Shown: in pieces, positions 18,653 through 26,943 of the stretch
Layout: every line of letters starts with the position of its first letter
Position numbering within the stretch: the stretch's first letter is position 1
Source of the DNA: Paracoccus aurantiacus
GTDB taxonomy: Bacteria > Pseudomonadota > Alphaproteobacteria > Rhodobacterales > Rhodobacteraceae
Length of the DNA: 64,000 nucleotides
Reading direction: 5' to 3'
NCBI RefSeq assembly: GCF_007993065.1
Contig: NZ_VOPL01000001.1
Location: forward strand, 682,001-746,000
Made by a program: the position numbers and the translations under genes
The notes under the pieces: generated by a model
Told to the model about the DNA's origin: nothing
The model's database searches: none
Seen by the model: the letters and a program-made list of their open reading frames with translations, nothing else

Positions 18653-18691
18653 GGAAAAGCCGCGCCGGCATGCCAGCCTGGGCATGCGCGG
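18653..18691 (-). terminator. Hairpin in the capsid-g6 gap
   Basis: The 139-base gap 18607-18745 holds perfect arms GCATGCC/GGCATGC with a 6-base loop, extended by CCGC/GCGG with a 4-base bulge. On the minus strand it is followed by CTTTTCC. This could be a weak terminator or an end-protecting structure for the capsid mRNA. Confidence 0.45.
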
Positions 18692-18745
18692 ACAGTTGCT
18701 GAACCGGCAGGTGACAGCCGGCGCGGCCCTCGATCGCCCTTTGGA

Positions 18746-19909
18746 TCAGGCGCCGAACTTCAGAACCTTGACGGCACGGCCATCGACCAGACCGCCGCCG
18801 ACGCGCTTGGTGGCGTAGAACAGGACATGCGGCTTGGCAGAGAACGGGTCACGCAGCACACGCAGCTCGGGCCGTTCCACGATGGTGTAGGCAGCCTTGA
18901 AATCGCCAAACAGGATCGAGTGGCTGTCGGCCGCGATTTCCGGCATCTCCTCGGCCAGCATCACCGGATAGCCGAGCAGGCGCGCGGGTTCGCCCGCAGC
19001 AAGGCTGTCAGCCCAGATGAACCGGCCATCGCCGTCCTTCAGCTTCCGCACAGTCGCCGCGGTTTTCGAGCTCATGATAAAGGTAGCATTGGCGCGATGC
19101 GCGGCGGGCAGCGCATAGACGAGATCGATCAGCACCTCTGCGGCGGTATCGGCCGCGAACCCGCCCGAAACCCCGGTCGACAATTCGCCGATGCTGCCGA
19201 TCGCGCCTTTGCCGGAGGTGTCGGTATCGGCGTTCAGAATGCCCATCGGCTTTTCCAGACCGTCGCCGCGCAGGAAGGCGTGTGCCTCGGCTCGGGCGAA
19301 CTTCTCGGCTATCCGGTCTGCCAGCCAGGTCTCGACATCGAATGCGGCGTCGTCCAGCAGTCGCTGGCTGGCCTTCGGCATGGCAGAGAGCTCGTGCAGC
19401 GGGATCGAGATCCGTTCGACGCCTGCAGATGCCGTCTCGGTGGTGCTGTCCTCGGATGCCCAGCCCGTCACCATGTCGTCGCGATCGACCAGCACGTCAT
19501 AGCTTGACGCCTCGACAGCAACCACATTCGCAAGAGCACGAAGCGAGACCGCATTGCTCAGCGAACTCTGCACGATTGCCTCAACCTGCGGTGCGGCCAG
19601 AAAGCCGCCATCGCCGGCGGCGGTCAGACCCTTTTCCTCGATCGCGAGACCGCGCAGGCCGGCGTCGTCGCCGCTGCGAAGATAGTCATTGAATGCCTTC
19701 TGATGGGGAACTTCGGTCGCCGCCTCCGTTGACAGCGGGCTACGGGCGCGAAAGGCATTTTTGCGTTCGAACATGCTCATGCGTTCATCCTGTGCATCGA
19801 GTTTCTTCTGGATATCCTGGCGGTAGTTCCGGAGTTCATCGACAAACCCCAGAAGCGCACCCTTCAACTCGCCGGGGGCGGCCTGCGCCCCCGTCTTGAC
19901 CTCGCTCAT
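18746..19909 (-). CDS. GTA major capsid protein (g5, HK97 fold)
   Basis: A 387-residue HK97-type capsid precursor. The N-terminal ~70 residues form a charged helix (FVDELRNYRQDIQKKLDAQDERMSMFERK), the delta scaffold removed by the protease. The body shows PHQKAFNDYLRSGD, the GGFLAAPQVEA start of the mature domain, ASYDVLVDRDDMVTGWASE and GDFKAAYTIVERPELRVLRDPFS. The start ATG 19909 follows GAGGAGACGCTG. The gene is flanked on both sides by hairpins in non-coding gaps. Confidence 0.95.
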   Translation of the reverse strand: MSEVKTGAQAAPGELKGALLGFVDELRNYRQDIQKKLDAQDERMSMFERKNAFRARSPLSTEAATEVPHQKAFNDYLRSGDDAGLRGLAIEEKGLTAAGDGGFLAAPQVEAIVQSSLSNAVSLRALANVVAVEASSYDVLVDRDDMVTGWASEDSTTETASAGVERISIPLHELSAMPKASQRLLDDAAFDVETWLADRIAEKFARAEAHAFLRGDGLEKPMGILNADTDTSGKGAIGSIGELSTGVSGGFAADTAAEVLIDLVYALPAAHRANATFIMSSKTAATVRKLKDGDGRFIWADSLAAGEPARLLGYPVMLAEEMPEIAADSHSILFGDFKAAYTIVERPELRVLRDPFSAKPHVLFYATKRVGGGLVDGRAVKVLKFGA

Positions 19910-19944
19910 CAGCGTCTCCTCATCGGTAATCGGGGTCTGGCCCC

Positions 19945-19981
19945 GGTTCGTGCGGGTGGTGCGACAGGCACCGCCCGAACC
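19945..19981 (-). other. Strong mRNA hairpin upstream of the GTA capsid gene
   Basis: In the gap 19910-19999, outer arms GGTTCG/CGAACC enclose GGCGGTGC pairing with GCACCACC (7 of 8), with a 5-base loop. There is no T-run, so an RNA-processing or stability element for the capsid message is more likely than a terminator. Confidence 0.5.
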
Positions 19982-19999
19982 CTTACGGTCTGTGCGGGA

Positions 20000-20524
20000 T
20001 CAGCCGCGCAGCGCCTCCGTCGCAGCGATCAGCGCTGCGGCGAATTCCATCTCGTGATCTGCTTTCGCGCCAAGCTTCGCCTCGGGCAGCATCGGGAACG
20101 TCACCAGCGACACCTCCCAAAGCTCGACCTCGCAAAGCAGCCTGCGTGCCTTCTGGTCCTTTTCGGCACGGATGGTGCGATAGCCGATGGACAGCCCGTC
20201 AATCGCGCCTGCCTCGATCAGGGTCGCAGCCTCGCGCGCCAGCGCCACATCGTGCAAAAGCCGCCCCTTGACCCACAGCCCGGTGGCATCCTCGCGGATC
20301 TCATCCCAGACGCCTATCGGCTTGGTGGGATCGTGCTGCCACAGCATCCGCACCTTGTCCCCCCTGGCGGCAAGCCTGGCAAGCGAGGCACCGAACGCAC
20401 CCTTCGCCACGATGTCGCCACCCTGATCGGGGACGCCAAAGCGGCTCGCATAACCTTCGATGACCGACCCCTCGGTCATCACCGGCTTGCCGCCGGCAAA
20501 TTTCAGCTCCAGACCGCTTTCCAT
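20000..20524 (-). CDS. GTA prohead protease (g4)
   Basis: A 174-residue HK97-type serine protease that trims the capsid scaffold. VIEGYASRFGVPDQGGDIVAKGAF, the His-containing MLWQHDPTKPIGVWDEI and the Ser region AIDGLSIGYRTIRAEK give the expected His/Ser catalytic arrangement, followed by ELWEVSLVTFPMLPEAKL. The start follows the g3.5 stop by three bases. Confidence 0.93.
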   Translation of the reverse strand: MESGLELKFAGGKPVMTEGSVIEGYASRFGVPDQGGDIVAKGAFGASLARLAARGDKVRMLWQHDPTKPIGVWDEIREDATGLWVKGRLLHDVALAREAATLIEAGAIDGLSIGYRTIRAEKDQKARRLLCEVELWEVSLVTFPMLPEAKLGAKADHEMEFAAALIAATEALRG

Positions 20525-20527
20525 CGG

Positions 20528-20752
20528 TCAGCCTCCTTTCGGTGCAAATTCAAGGATCGACTGCACGGCCTGCGTCAGGATCACCCCGACCACGCCGTAA
20601 ACCGTCATCCACAGCCGCTTCTCCAGACCTTCGATCAGCGCCTCGATCCGCTCCAGCCGCTTGTCGACCGCGCCGAATTGCAGCGCCATCACGCGTTCCT
20701 GCGCCTCGAAGCGGTGATGATGCGGGTCCTCCACAAAACGCGACCCCTCCAT
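20528..20752 (-). CDS. GTA head-formation membrane protein (g3.5)
   Basis: A 74-residue protein of the rcc01685 family. A charged N-terminal part with EDPHHHRFEAQERVMALQFGAVDKRLERIEALI (coiled-coil-like) precedes a hydrophobic C-terminal segment (WMTVYGVVGVILTQAVQSIL). ATG 20752 was chosen since it begins one base after the portal stop; earlier codons lie inside portal. Confidence 0.85.
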   Translation of the reverse strand: MEGSRFVEDPHHHRFEAQERVMALQFGAVDKRLERIEALIEGLEKRLWMTVYGVVGVILTQAVQSILEFAPKGG

Positions 20753-20753
20753 C

Positions 20754-21935
20754 TCAGCCTTCCGCCAATGGCGGCAGCCCAAGTGCCGCGCGTTTTTCTG
20801 CATCGCTCAGGAATGTGGCGGCGCCCACACGCGCCCATTGCTGATCGCGCTCCTCGGCCAGTGCCGGCACCTGATCGAGATCCGGGCGCAGATCGACCTC
20901 GGCCCCCAGATGCTCGGACAGGAACCACGCGACAGATGCCGCGACACGCGTCACCAGCGGCAAGACCGTCAGGCGATAGAAGGCCCGGTGCGCCTCAGCA
21001 TAATTCGCGTAAGTCGCATCGCCCGGAATGCCGATCAGCATTGGCGGGACACCAAAGGCCTGCGCAATCTCTCGCGCCGCAGCCTGCTTGGTCTGATGGA
21101 ATTCCATGTCGGACGGCGAAAACCCCATCGGTTTCCAGTCCAGACCGCCCTCCAGCAGCATCGGGCGCCCGGCATTGCGCGCGCCCTGATGGTGGCTCTC
21201 CATCTCGATGACCAACCGGTCATACTGTTCTGCCGACAGGTTCCCATGCCCGTCCGGCCCCTTGTAGACGATAGCGCCCGACGGCCGGGCGGCATTGTCC
21301 AGCAGGGCCTTCGACCAGGCCGAGGCGCTGTTATGGACGTCCACCGCCACAGCCGCCGCCTGCAGGGGCGACAGACCATAATGGTCGTCGCTGGGATGGA
21401 AGCTTTTGATGTGACAGATCGGGTCCGGGCTGCCCATCATATCGAAACGGTGTTTGCGACCGCCGACCGCATATTCGAAGGCAACCGGCCAGCCGTCAGG
21501 GCCGGGCACCACGCTCATCCGGTCGGATCGCAGCACATGCAGTTCCGCAGGCATGCCCTCGCCGGTCCCGACGGCTTCCAGATAGCCGTCGCCGCTCAGA
21601 AGGATCTGCCCGAACAGCGCCTCGAACAGCTCTGCCCTGCCCTGCCCCGGATTGGGTCGCCGCAGCAGTTCCATGACCGGGTGGGTGTCATAGCGCCGCT
21701 CGGAATCCTGGCAAACCAGCGGCACCGCGGCCGCCGCCTCGGCAATCAGGCGGACGGCGCGAAAGCCGACCGGGTTGCCGATGAACGCGCCCCGCGTCAG
21801 CGTGCCGGTATCGCGCGCCGACCAGATGACCCGACCGGCCCCCGCCGCCAAAGCGGCGATGCGCCCGGTTGCGCTTGCCTTTCTTTCCAGTGCCGGCGCC
21901 GCGTCGGGCTGCCGTGAAAACAAACGAAACGCCAT
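20754..21935 (-). CDS. GTA portal protein (g3)
   Basis: A 393-residue HK97-type portal that forms the DNA gateway of the head. The family sequence is clear: FIGNPVGFRAVRLIAEAAAAVPLV near residue 52, HPVMELLRRPNPGQGRAELFEAL, LLSGDGYLEAVG, and the C-terminal FGVPPMLIGIPGDATYANYAEAHRAFYRLTVLPL. The start is ATG 21935. A terminator-like hairpin lies between it and the terminase gene. Confidence 0.95.
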   Translation of the reverse strand: MAFRLFSRQPDAAPALERKASATGRIAALAAGAGRVIWSARDTGTLTRGAFIGNPVGFRAVRLIAEAAAAVPLVCQDSERRYDTHPVMELLRRPNPGQGRAELFEALFGQILLSGDGYLEAVGTGEGMPAELHVLRSDRMSVVPGPDGWPVAFEYAVGGRKHRFDMMGSPDPICHIKSFHPSDDHYGLSPLQAAAVAVDVHNSASAWSKALLDNAARPSGAIVYKGPDGHGNLSAEQYDRLVIEMESHHQGARNAGRPMLLEGGLDWKPMGFSPSDMEFHQTKQAAAREIAQAFGVPPMLIGIPGDATYANYAEAHRAFYRLTVLPLVTRVAASVAWFLSEHLGAEVDLRPDLDQVPALAEERDQQWARVGAATFLSDAEKRAALGLPPLAEG

Positions 21936-21959
21936 GCCTCGCCTCCGTCTCTGTTCATG

Positions 21960-21988
21960 AAAAAAGGCCGCCCCGCAGGACAGCCCTT
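21960..21988 (-). terminator. Rho-independent-type terminator between GTA terminase and portal genes
   Basis: On the minus strand a 10-pair stem with one bulged base (arms AAGGGCTGTCC and GGGCGGCCTT, including G-T pairs, 4-base loop) is followed directly by a run of six T. It sits in the 78-base gap 21936-22013, inside what should be one operon. Confidence 0.6.
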
Positions 21989-22013
21989 CGCGTCAATATC
22001 GTCTGGAAAGCCT

Positions 22014-23360
22014 CTAGAGGCTTCGCATCTGCGGTCGCCTGAAGCCCTGCGCGGGCTCGATCATCAGCTCGTGAACCGCCCAGACAAGCGCGTCGAGCCG
22101 GTCGGGCGATCCCCTGCCCTCATAGCCGCGCAGGCTCATCCTGCACATCTGGTCCTCCAGCGCGCCTAGCGAGGGACCACGCAAGTGCCTGATACGGCCC
22201 TGTTCATAGAGCGCTGCGACGGGCTCGGCGCGAAGCGCCTTGCCGCGCCCGGCCCTCAGCGCGCGGAACGGCACCAGCGGGTCGATCTGGCGGATAACGC
22301 TTTCGATCAGATCGCCGCCCTGGTTGACCTCGGCCACCAGTTTTTCAGCCTTGTGCCGGTCCATCGCCGCAATCGCGGCGCGCGCCCAGTCAGTTGGTCC
22401 GCCGCGTATCGTCGCATCTTCGATCACGTAGGCGCGCCAATCCTTCGGCTCTCCCGTCATGGCGACACCGGCAACGACGATCCCGCACTCATCAGATTCC
22501 GCCCCGCCAGTCACCGCCGGATCAAGCGCCACAACGACGCGATCCAGCGCCGGCAGGCGGTCGACGCGACACGCTTCGATCATCTGCGTTGTCCACAGCG
22601 CACCCTCGACATCCTCCAGAAGCATGCCGTCCAGTTCCTGCCGCCCAAGCCGCGTGCCGCCATATCGGCTTTCAACCTCGGCCAGAAAGCTTTCCGCCAG
22701 ATAGGCCCGGTTTGCGTCCGTGGGCGCGTGCGTCGTTACGGTGGACGCGCTTTGCAGGATACGCTTCAGCACCTCCACATTCCTTGGCGTGGTCGTGATG
22801 ACCTGCTGGGGATGGCGGCCAAGCCGCAGTGCGAATTGCAGCATGTCCCAGCTATCCTCGGCCTTTTTCCACTTGGCCAGTTCGTCAACCCAGGCCGCAT
22901 CGAATTGCGGGCCTCGCAGGGCCTCCGGTTCATGCGCCGAAAACGCCGTCGCAACCGCCCCGTTCGGCCAGACCAGCCGACGGCGCGAGGCTTCCCAGAC
23001 GGGCCGCCGGTCGGGCGGAGAGCAGGCAAGGATGCCGCTATCACCGAACACCATCACCTCACGCACCTGATCGAAGGTTTCCCCGATCAGCGCCACGCGG
23101 CTGCATTCCCCCGCCGCTTCCGGCGTCGCGCCTTCGACCTTGCGGCGCACCCATTCGGACCCGGCGCGGGTTTTCCCCGCGCCACGCCCACCCATAATCA
23201 CCCAGCTCTTCCAGTCGCCCGCTGGCGGCAATTGATGCGGCAACGCCCAGAACTCGAAAATCCAGGGCAGACTTGCCAGCGCGTTGTCGCTCAGCCCTGA
23301 CAAAAACTCGTCAACTTCCCCCGGCGCGGCGGAGGCAAGCCAGGCGGCGCCCGATTTCAT
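22014..23360 (-). CDS. GTA large terminase (g2)
   Basis: A 448-residue packaging motor. Walker A is GGRGAGKT (57-64) after HQLPPAGDWKSWVIM; the Walker B-like strand is AAWVDELAKW; a C-terminal RNase H-like nuclease begins at VVALDPAVTGG and has FRRPQMRSL at the end. The start ATG 23360 gives the family N-terminus with ALASLPWIFEFWALPHQL; a TTG at 23429 would add 23 residues. Either start lies within the small terminase gene. In RcGTA this enzyme packages random host DNA headfuls. Confidence 0.95.
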   Translation of the reverse strand: MKSGAAWLASAAPGEVDEFLSGLSDNALASLPWIFEFWALPHQLPPAGDWKSWVIMGGRGAGKTRAGSEWVRRKVEGATPEAAGECSRVALIGETFDQVREVMVFGDSGILACSPPDRRPVWEASRRRLVWPNGAVATAFSAHEPEALRGPQFDAAWVDELAKWKKAEDSWDMLQFALRLGRHPQQVITTTPRNVEVLKRILQSASTVTTHAPTDANRAYLAESFLAEVESRYGGTRLGRQELDGMLLEDVEGALWTTQMIEACRVDRLPALDRVVVALDPAVTGGAESDECGIVVAGVAMTGEPKDWRAYVIEDATIRGGPTDWARAAIAAMDRHKAEKLVAEVNQGGDLIESVIRQIDPLVPFRALRAGRGKALRAEPVAALYEQGRIRHLRGPSLGALEDQMCRMSLRGYEGRGSPDRLDALVWAVHELMIEPAQGFRRPQMRSL

Positions 23361-23661
23361 CTCTGGCGGCGTCGAGGTCGAAACAGCCGTCCCCGACGCT
23401 TCCTGCAATGTCCTTGCGAAGTTTTTCAACCTTGTTCCTTTCCTCCAGCATCATCTGCGTGGCGGAACGAAGCTCTCGCGCGACTTTGACCGCGTCTTTC
23501 AGCTCGCCCACCTCACCGGCCCGCAACTTGTGCTGCAGCCGGGTCAGATCTTCCGCGCAATCGCGAAACAGCTGTCCCGCAATATCGATGTCTTCCATGG
23601 CCGATTGGGGCAGGAACGGCCCCTCTGGCTGTTCCTTCCCCGGATCGAAATTCACTGTCAT
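23311..23661 (-). CDS. GTA small terminase (g1)
   Basis: A 116-residue helical protein at the head of the cluster. It matches TerS of RcGTA by position, size and the coiled-coil pattern TRLQHKLRAGEVGELKDAVKVARELRSATQMMLEERNKVEKLRKD. The start is uncertain: ATG 23661 fits the family length, while a frame from TTG 23721 runs through the leader hairpin and is unlikely. The 3' end overlaps the terminase gene by 50 bases. Confidence 0.8.
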   Translation of the reverse strand: MTVNFDPGKEQPEGPFLPQSAMEDIDIAGQLFRDCAEDLTRLQHKLRAGEVGELKDAVKVARELRSATQMMLEERNKVEKLRKDIAGSVGDGCFDLDAARDEIGRRLACLRRAGGS

Positions 23662-23710
23662 CCAGTCATGCCCCGCCTCGTGATCTGTCCGCACGAGCCA
23701 AGAAACGAAA

Positions 23711-23741
23711 AAGCCGCCCAAGGTCAGTGACCCGGCGGCTT
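23711..23741 (-). terminator. Terminator-like hairpin in the GTA leader
   Basis: Arms AAGCCGCC and GGCGGCTT (8 pairs) enclose an inner stem GGTC/GACC with a 3-base loop. On the minus strand the stem is followed by TTTCGTTTC. It lies between the predicted promoter and the first GTA gene, where an attenuator would be placed. Confidence 0.6.
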
Positions 23742-23765
23742 GCCCATTTCTCCCAGCATGTAAAC

Positions 23766-23794
23766 TTTCTACTTTAGACCGTTCGCCAAGTCAA
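23766..23794 (-). promoter_or_regulatory. Predicted GTA operon promoter
   Basis: On the minus strand TTGACT (23789-23794) and TAGAAA (23766-23771) are 17 bases apart, about 105 bases ahead of the first GTA start. The region 23742-23967 is markedly AT-richer than its surroundings and holds no other gene. In R. capsulatus this promoter is driven by GafA; a GafA site cannot be recognised by eye. Confidence 0.45.
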
Positions 23795-23967
23795 TGATTA
23801 AACCTATGGTTGCAACGTAGATCAATTTATATAAGTAGACACAGCTACTTAATTTGCGCAACACCCAAGCGCTCGTCACGCAACACTTGCCAGAAACAGT
23901 CGCGATTCAGGCCGCGAGACGGCAGAATCGCGCGACATAACAGCGCGCGATTCCGTGTCACAGCCGC

Positions 23968-24411
23968 TCAGGCAGATTTCGTGTCTTCCGCTTTCGCACG
24001 GGCCTCGTTGGCGGCGGCCACGGCATTCGCAGCCTCGTCCTGAACCTGCTGCGCATATGCGACCATATTCGCGGCATAGGCCTCGTACCAATCGGCAGTA
24101 TCCTCGGCCTGCATGGTTTCTGCCTTCTTGCGAACCTCCTCGCCCTTGGCCTTCAGCTTGGCGACCTCGCCATCCCACTCGGCCTTGGCGGTATCCCACT
24201 GCGCCTTCACCTGCTCGCTGGCGTCGTTGAAATAGTTCTTCACCTGTTCTTGCAGATCATTGTCCCGCTTCTGGGCATTGGCCATCCAGGTTTTCGCGCT
24301 GTCGATCATTTCATCGCTGCGATTGCCCAGTTCTTCCTGCCATTTGGCGGCGCGTTTCTCCAGCTCCTGCGCGTTGCGGGACAGGCTGGCAAACATATCC
24401 GAAAGTTTCAT
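23968..24411 (-). CDS. Helical phasin-like / apolipoprotein-like protein
   Basis: A 147-residue, almost wholly helical and highly charged protein from ATG 24411, which has GGAG seven bases upstream; the 17 codons before it are not coding. It begins MKLSDMFASLSRNAQELEKRAAKWQEEL and ends in an Ala/Glu/Lys helix. The pattern fits a coiled coil or a lipid/granule-coating helix like phasins. No polyhydroxyalkanoate gene is near. Function is therefore open. Confidence 0.75.
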   Translation of the reverse strand: MKLSDMFASLSRNAQELEKRAAKWQEELGNRSDEMIDSAKTWMANAQKRDNDLQEQVKNYFNDASEQVKAQWDTAKAEWDGEVAKLKAKGEEVRKKAETMQAEDTADWYEAYAANMVAYAQQVQDEAANAVAAANEARAKAEDTKSA

Positions 24412-24523
24412 ATCGAGACTCCGTGGTTGAAAACTGAACGCCGCGAACGGCTTTCCCATCAACCAAAATCCCCGCCCGGAAGTTCCGCGCGGGGATGATC
24501 AGTACAGGAAGGACCCGTCAGGA

Positions 24524-25681
24524 TCAGCCGCCGCTTCCCTGCTGCGCCTCGATTTCGCGCCAGCGTGCAACGGCGGCATTATGCTCTTCCAAAGTGCGCG
24601 AGAACTGGTGCCCGCCAGTGCCGTCGGCGACGAAGAACACATAATCCGTTTCTGCCGGGTTAAGGGCAGCCTCAATGGCGGCCCGACCGGGATTGGCAAT
24701 CGGTGTCTTTGGCAGCCCGTCGATCTGATAGGTGTTCCAATCCGTCCGGCGCGACAGTTCCGACCGGCGCAGACCGCGATCGAGCACGCCGCGCCCTTCC
24801 GTCACGCCATAGATGACGGTCGGATCGGTCTCCAGACGCATGCCCTGTTCAAGCCGGTTGACGAAGACGCTGGCCACGGTGGCGCGCTCGTCGGGGATGC
24901 CGGTCTCCTTCTCTACGATCGAGGCCATGATAAGCGCCTGTTCAGGGTTTTCGTAGGGAAGCCCAAATGGCCGTGCATCCCAGGCCGTCTGAAGTATCGC
25001 CGACTGGCGCTGCTCCATCTCGGCCAGCAGGGCGGCGCGATCCGCGCCCTTCGCGACCTCGTAGCTGTCGGGTGCCAGCGTCCCCTCGGCCGGGACCGAG
25101 CCGACGTCACCCGACAGGAAATCCGCCCGCTTCAAACCCTCGACAACTTGCCAGCTCGTCACGCCCTCGGCGATTGCCACGCGCAGTCTGGCATCGGCCT
25201 GTTCCTCAGCCTTGGCGATCGCCTCCGGGACTTGTTCGGTTGCGGGATCGTATTTCACCCGCTCCTCATAGGCGCCCGTTTCCGGGTTGATGTCCCGCAG
25301 CACGACCGAATCCGCCCGCACGCCGACGCGGTAAATCACCTCGGTGCCGCATGTCGATGGACCGCCTGCGGTGATGACGCCGACAATATCCTCCATGCTC
25401 GACTGCGGCGGCACGAGGTAAGATCCGAATTTAAGATCGCGCGACTTTCCGGCGGCATCTGCCCCGGTGCGGAAAATATAGGCGTTCGAAATTGCGCCCT
25501 GCTCGGCCAGCGTCTTTGACACGGCGGACAGGCTGGCCCCGCGTGCGACCTGCACGCATTGCGCGACCTGCGCCGGGCCCGGTCCCGTATATTGCGTCTT
25601 TCCCCACGCCACCAACGCTGCAACCGCGATCAGCAGAACCACCGCGAGCGTCAGGAAGGTAGAGGCGATATTCTTCCACAT
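24524..25681 (-). CDS. mltG: Endolytic murein transglycosylase MltG
   Basis: A 385-residue inner-membrane enzyme that cuts nascent glycan strands and helps end peptidoglycan synthesis. It has one N-terminal membrane segment (FLTLAVVLLIAVAALVAW) and a periplasmic YceG-like domain. The catalytic Glu region reads LIMASIVEKETGIPDERATVASVFVNRLEQGMRLETDPTVIYG, and the end shows YVFFVADGTGGHQFSRTLEEHN. The start ATG 25681 overlaps the fabF stop as TGATG. Co-transcription with fabF is usual in alphaproteobacteria. Confidence 0.95.
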   Translation of the reverse strand: MWKNIASTFLTLAVVLLIAVAALVAWGKTQYTGPGPAQVAQCVQVARGASLSAVSKTLAEQGAISNAYIFRTGADAAGKSRDLKFGSYLVPPQSSMEDIVGVITAGGPSTCGTEVIYRVGVRADSVVLRDINPETGAYEERVKYDPATEQVPEAIAKAEEQADARLRVAIAEGVTSWQVVEGLKRADFLSGDVGSVPAEGTLAPDSYEVAKGADRAALLAEMEQRQSAILQTAWDARPFGLPYENPEQALIMASIVEKETGIPDERATVASVFVNRLEQGMRLETDPTVIYGVTEGRGVLDRGLRRSELSRRTDWNTYQIDGLPKTPIANPGRAAIEAALNPAETDYVFFVADGTGGHQFSRTLEEHNAAVARWREIEAQQGSGG

Positions 25682-26943
25682 CAGTCGCGCACCTTGCCCA
25701 CGATCAGGCTGGCATTCGTGCCGCCAAAACCGAAGCTGTTGGACAGGGCGACGTCAATCTTGCGCCGCACGGCTGCGTTCGCGGCAAGATCGAGCTTTGG
25801 CTCGACCGCAGGATTGTCCAGATTGATCGTCGGCGGCGCGATCTGGTCGCGCACGGCGAGGATGCAGAAAATCGCCTCGACCGCACCGGCGGCGCCCAGA
25901 AGGTGCCCGATAGATGATTTCGTCGACGACATGGTTACATCCTTGGCATGATCACCCAGCAGACGCTCGACCGCGCCCAGTTCGATCGTATCTGCCATGG
26001 TCGAGGTGCCATGTGCATTCACATAGTCGACATCGGCGGGTTCCAGCCCGGCATTCTTCAGCGCGTTCTGCATTGCGCGATAGCCGCCATCACCGTCCTC
26101 GCTTGGCGCGGTGATGTGATAGGCGTCGCCGGACAGCCCGTATCCCAGCACCTCGGCATATATTTTCGCGCCGCGCGCCTTGGCGTGTTCATATTCCTCC
26201 AGCACGACGACACCTGCGCCTTCGCCCATCACAAAGCCGTCGCGGTCATCGTCATAGGGCCGGCTGGCCGCCTGCGGGTCGTCGCCACGTTTCGTGGACA
26301 GCGCCTTGCACGCGTTGAAACCCGCGATTCCGATCTCGCTGATCGGGCTTTCAGCGCCGCCTGCGACCATGATATCGGCATCGCCCAGCATGATAAGCCG
26401 CGCCGCATCGCCGATCGCATGCGCCCCGGTCGAACAGGCCGTCACGACGGAATGGTTTGGCCCCTTCAGGCCGAAACGGATCGACACCTGACCCGAGATC
26501 AGGTTTATGAGGGAGCCGGGGATAAAGAACGGAGACACCCGCTTCGGCCCCTTTTCCTTGATCAGAACGGCCGTTTCCGCAATAGATGTCAGCCCGCCAA
26601 TGCCCGATCCGATCATCACGCCGGCGCGCAGCTTCTCGTCCTCTGGCAAATCCTCGATCCCGGCGTCGCGCACCGCCTGCACGGCAGCCGCCATCCCGTA
26701 AAGGATGAAATCATCGACCTTGCGGCGGTCCTTCGGCTCCATCCAGTCATCAGGATTGAAACTGCCATCCGTTCCGTCGCCAAACGGAATTTCGCAGGCA
26801 TATTTCGTCACCACGTTCTCGGCGTCGAACCGCGTTATCGGCCCGGCACCGGACTGACCGTCCAGAAGACGGCCCCAGGTTTCTTCCACGCCAGAAGCCA
26901 GCGGCGTGACCATTCCCAGCCCGGTGACAACAACCCTGCGCAT
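25681..26943 (-). CDS. fabF: Beta-ketoacyl-ACP synthase II
   Basis: Condenses malonyl-ACP with acyl-ACP in fatty acid elongation. It has 420 residues from ATG 26943; the ATG at 26949 lies too close to the GAGGAAG site. The Cys-His-His triad is C170 in TACSTGA, H311 in NAHGTST and H347 in SIGHLLG. GFGGTNASLI near the C-terminus is also diagnostic. An acpP gene, usually just upstream, is absent here; the gap 26944-27040 holds nothing. Confidence 0.96.
   Translation of the reverse strand: MRRVVVTGLGMVTPLASGVEETWGRLLDGQSGAGPITRFDAENVVTKYACEIPFGDGTDGSFNPDDWMEPKDRRKVDDFILYGMAAAVQAVRDAGIEDLPEDEKLRAGVMIGSGIGGLTSIAETAVLIKEKGPKRVSPFFIPGSLINLISGQVSIRFGLKGPNHSVVTACSTGAHAIGDAARLIMLGDADIMVAGGAESPISEIGIAGFNACKALSTKRGDDPQAASRPYDDDRDGFVMGEGAGVVVLEEYEHAKARGAKIYAEVLGYGLSGDAYHITAPSEDGDGGYRAMQNALKNAGLEPADVDYVNAHGTSTMADTIELGAVERLLGDHAKDVTMSSTKSSIGHLLGAAGAVEAIFCILAVRDQIAPPTINLDNPAVEPKLDLAANAAVRRKIDVALSNSFGFGGTNASLIVGKVRD

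Larger units (their letters stand above)
9143..23661 (-). other. Gene transfer agent structural cluster (RcGTA type)
   Basis: Eighteen minus-strand genes encode a small terminase, large terminase, portal, head-formation protein, prohead protease, capsid, connectors, tail tube, chaperone-like proteins, tape measure, distal tail, hub, cell-wall peptidase, host-specificity protein and a DUF2793 protein. The order is that of R. capsulatus orfg1 to g15. No integrase, replication, repressor or lysis gene is present, as expected for a GTA rather than a prophage. Most junctions are short gaps or TGATG/GTGA overlaps, pointing to one operon, but four gaps hold hairpins. Confidence 0.95.

Noticed and set aside
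9143..23661. Prophage
   Set aside because: No integrase, repressor, replication or lysis gene and no attachment repeats; gene order is that of a GTA.
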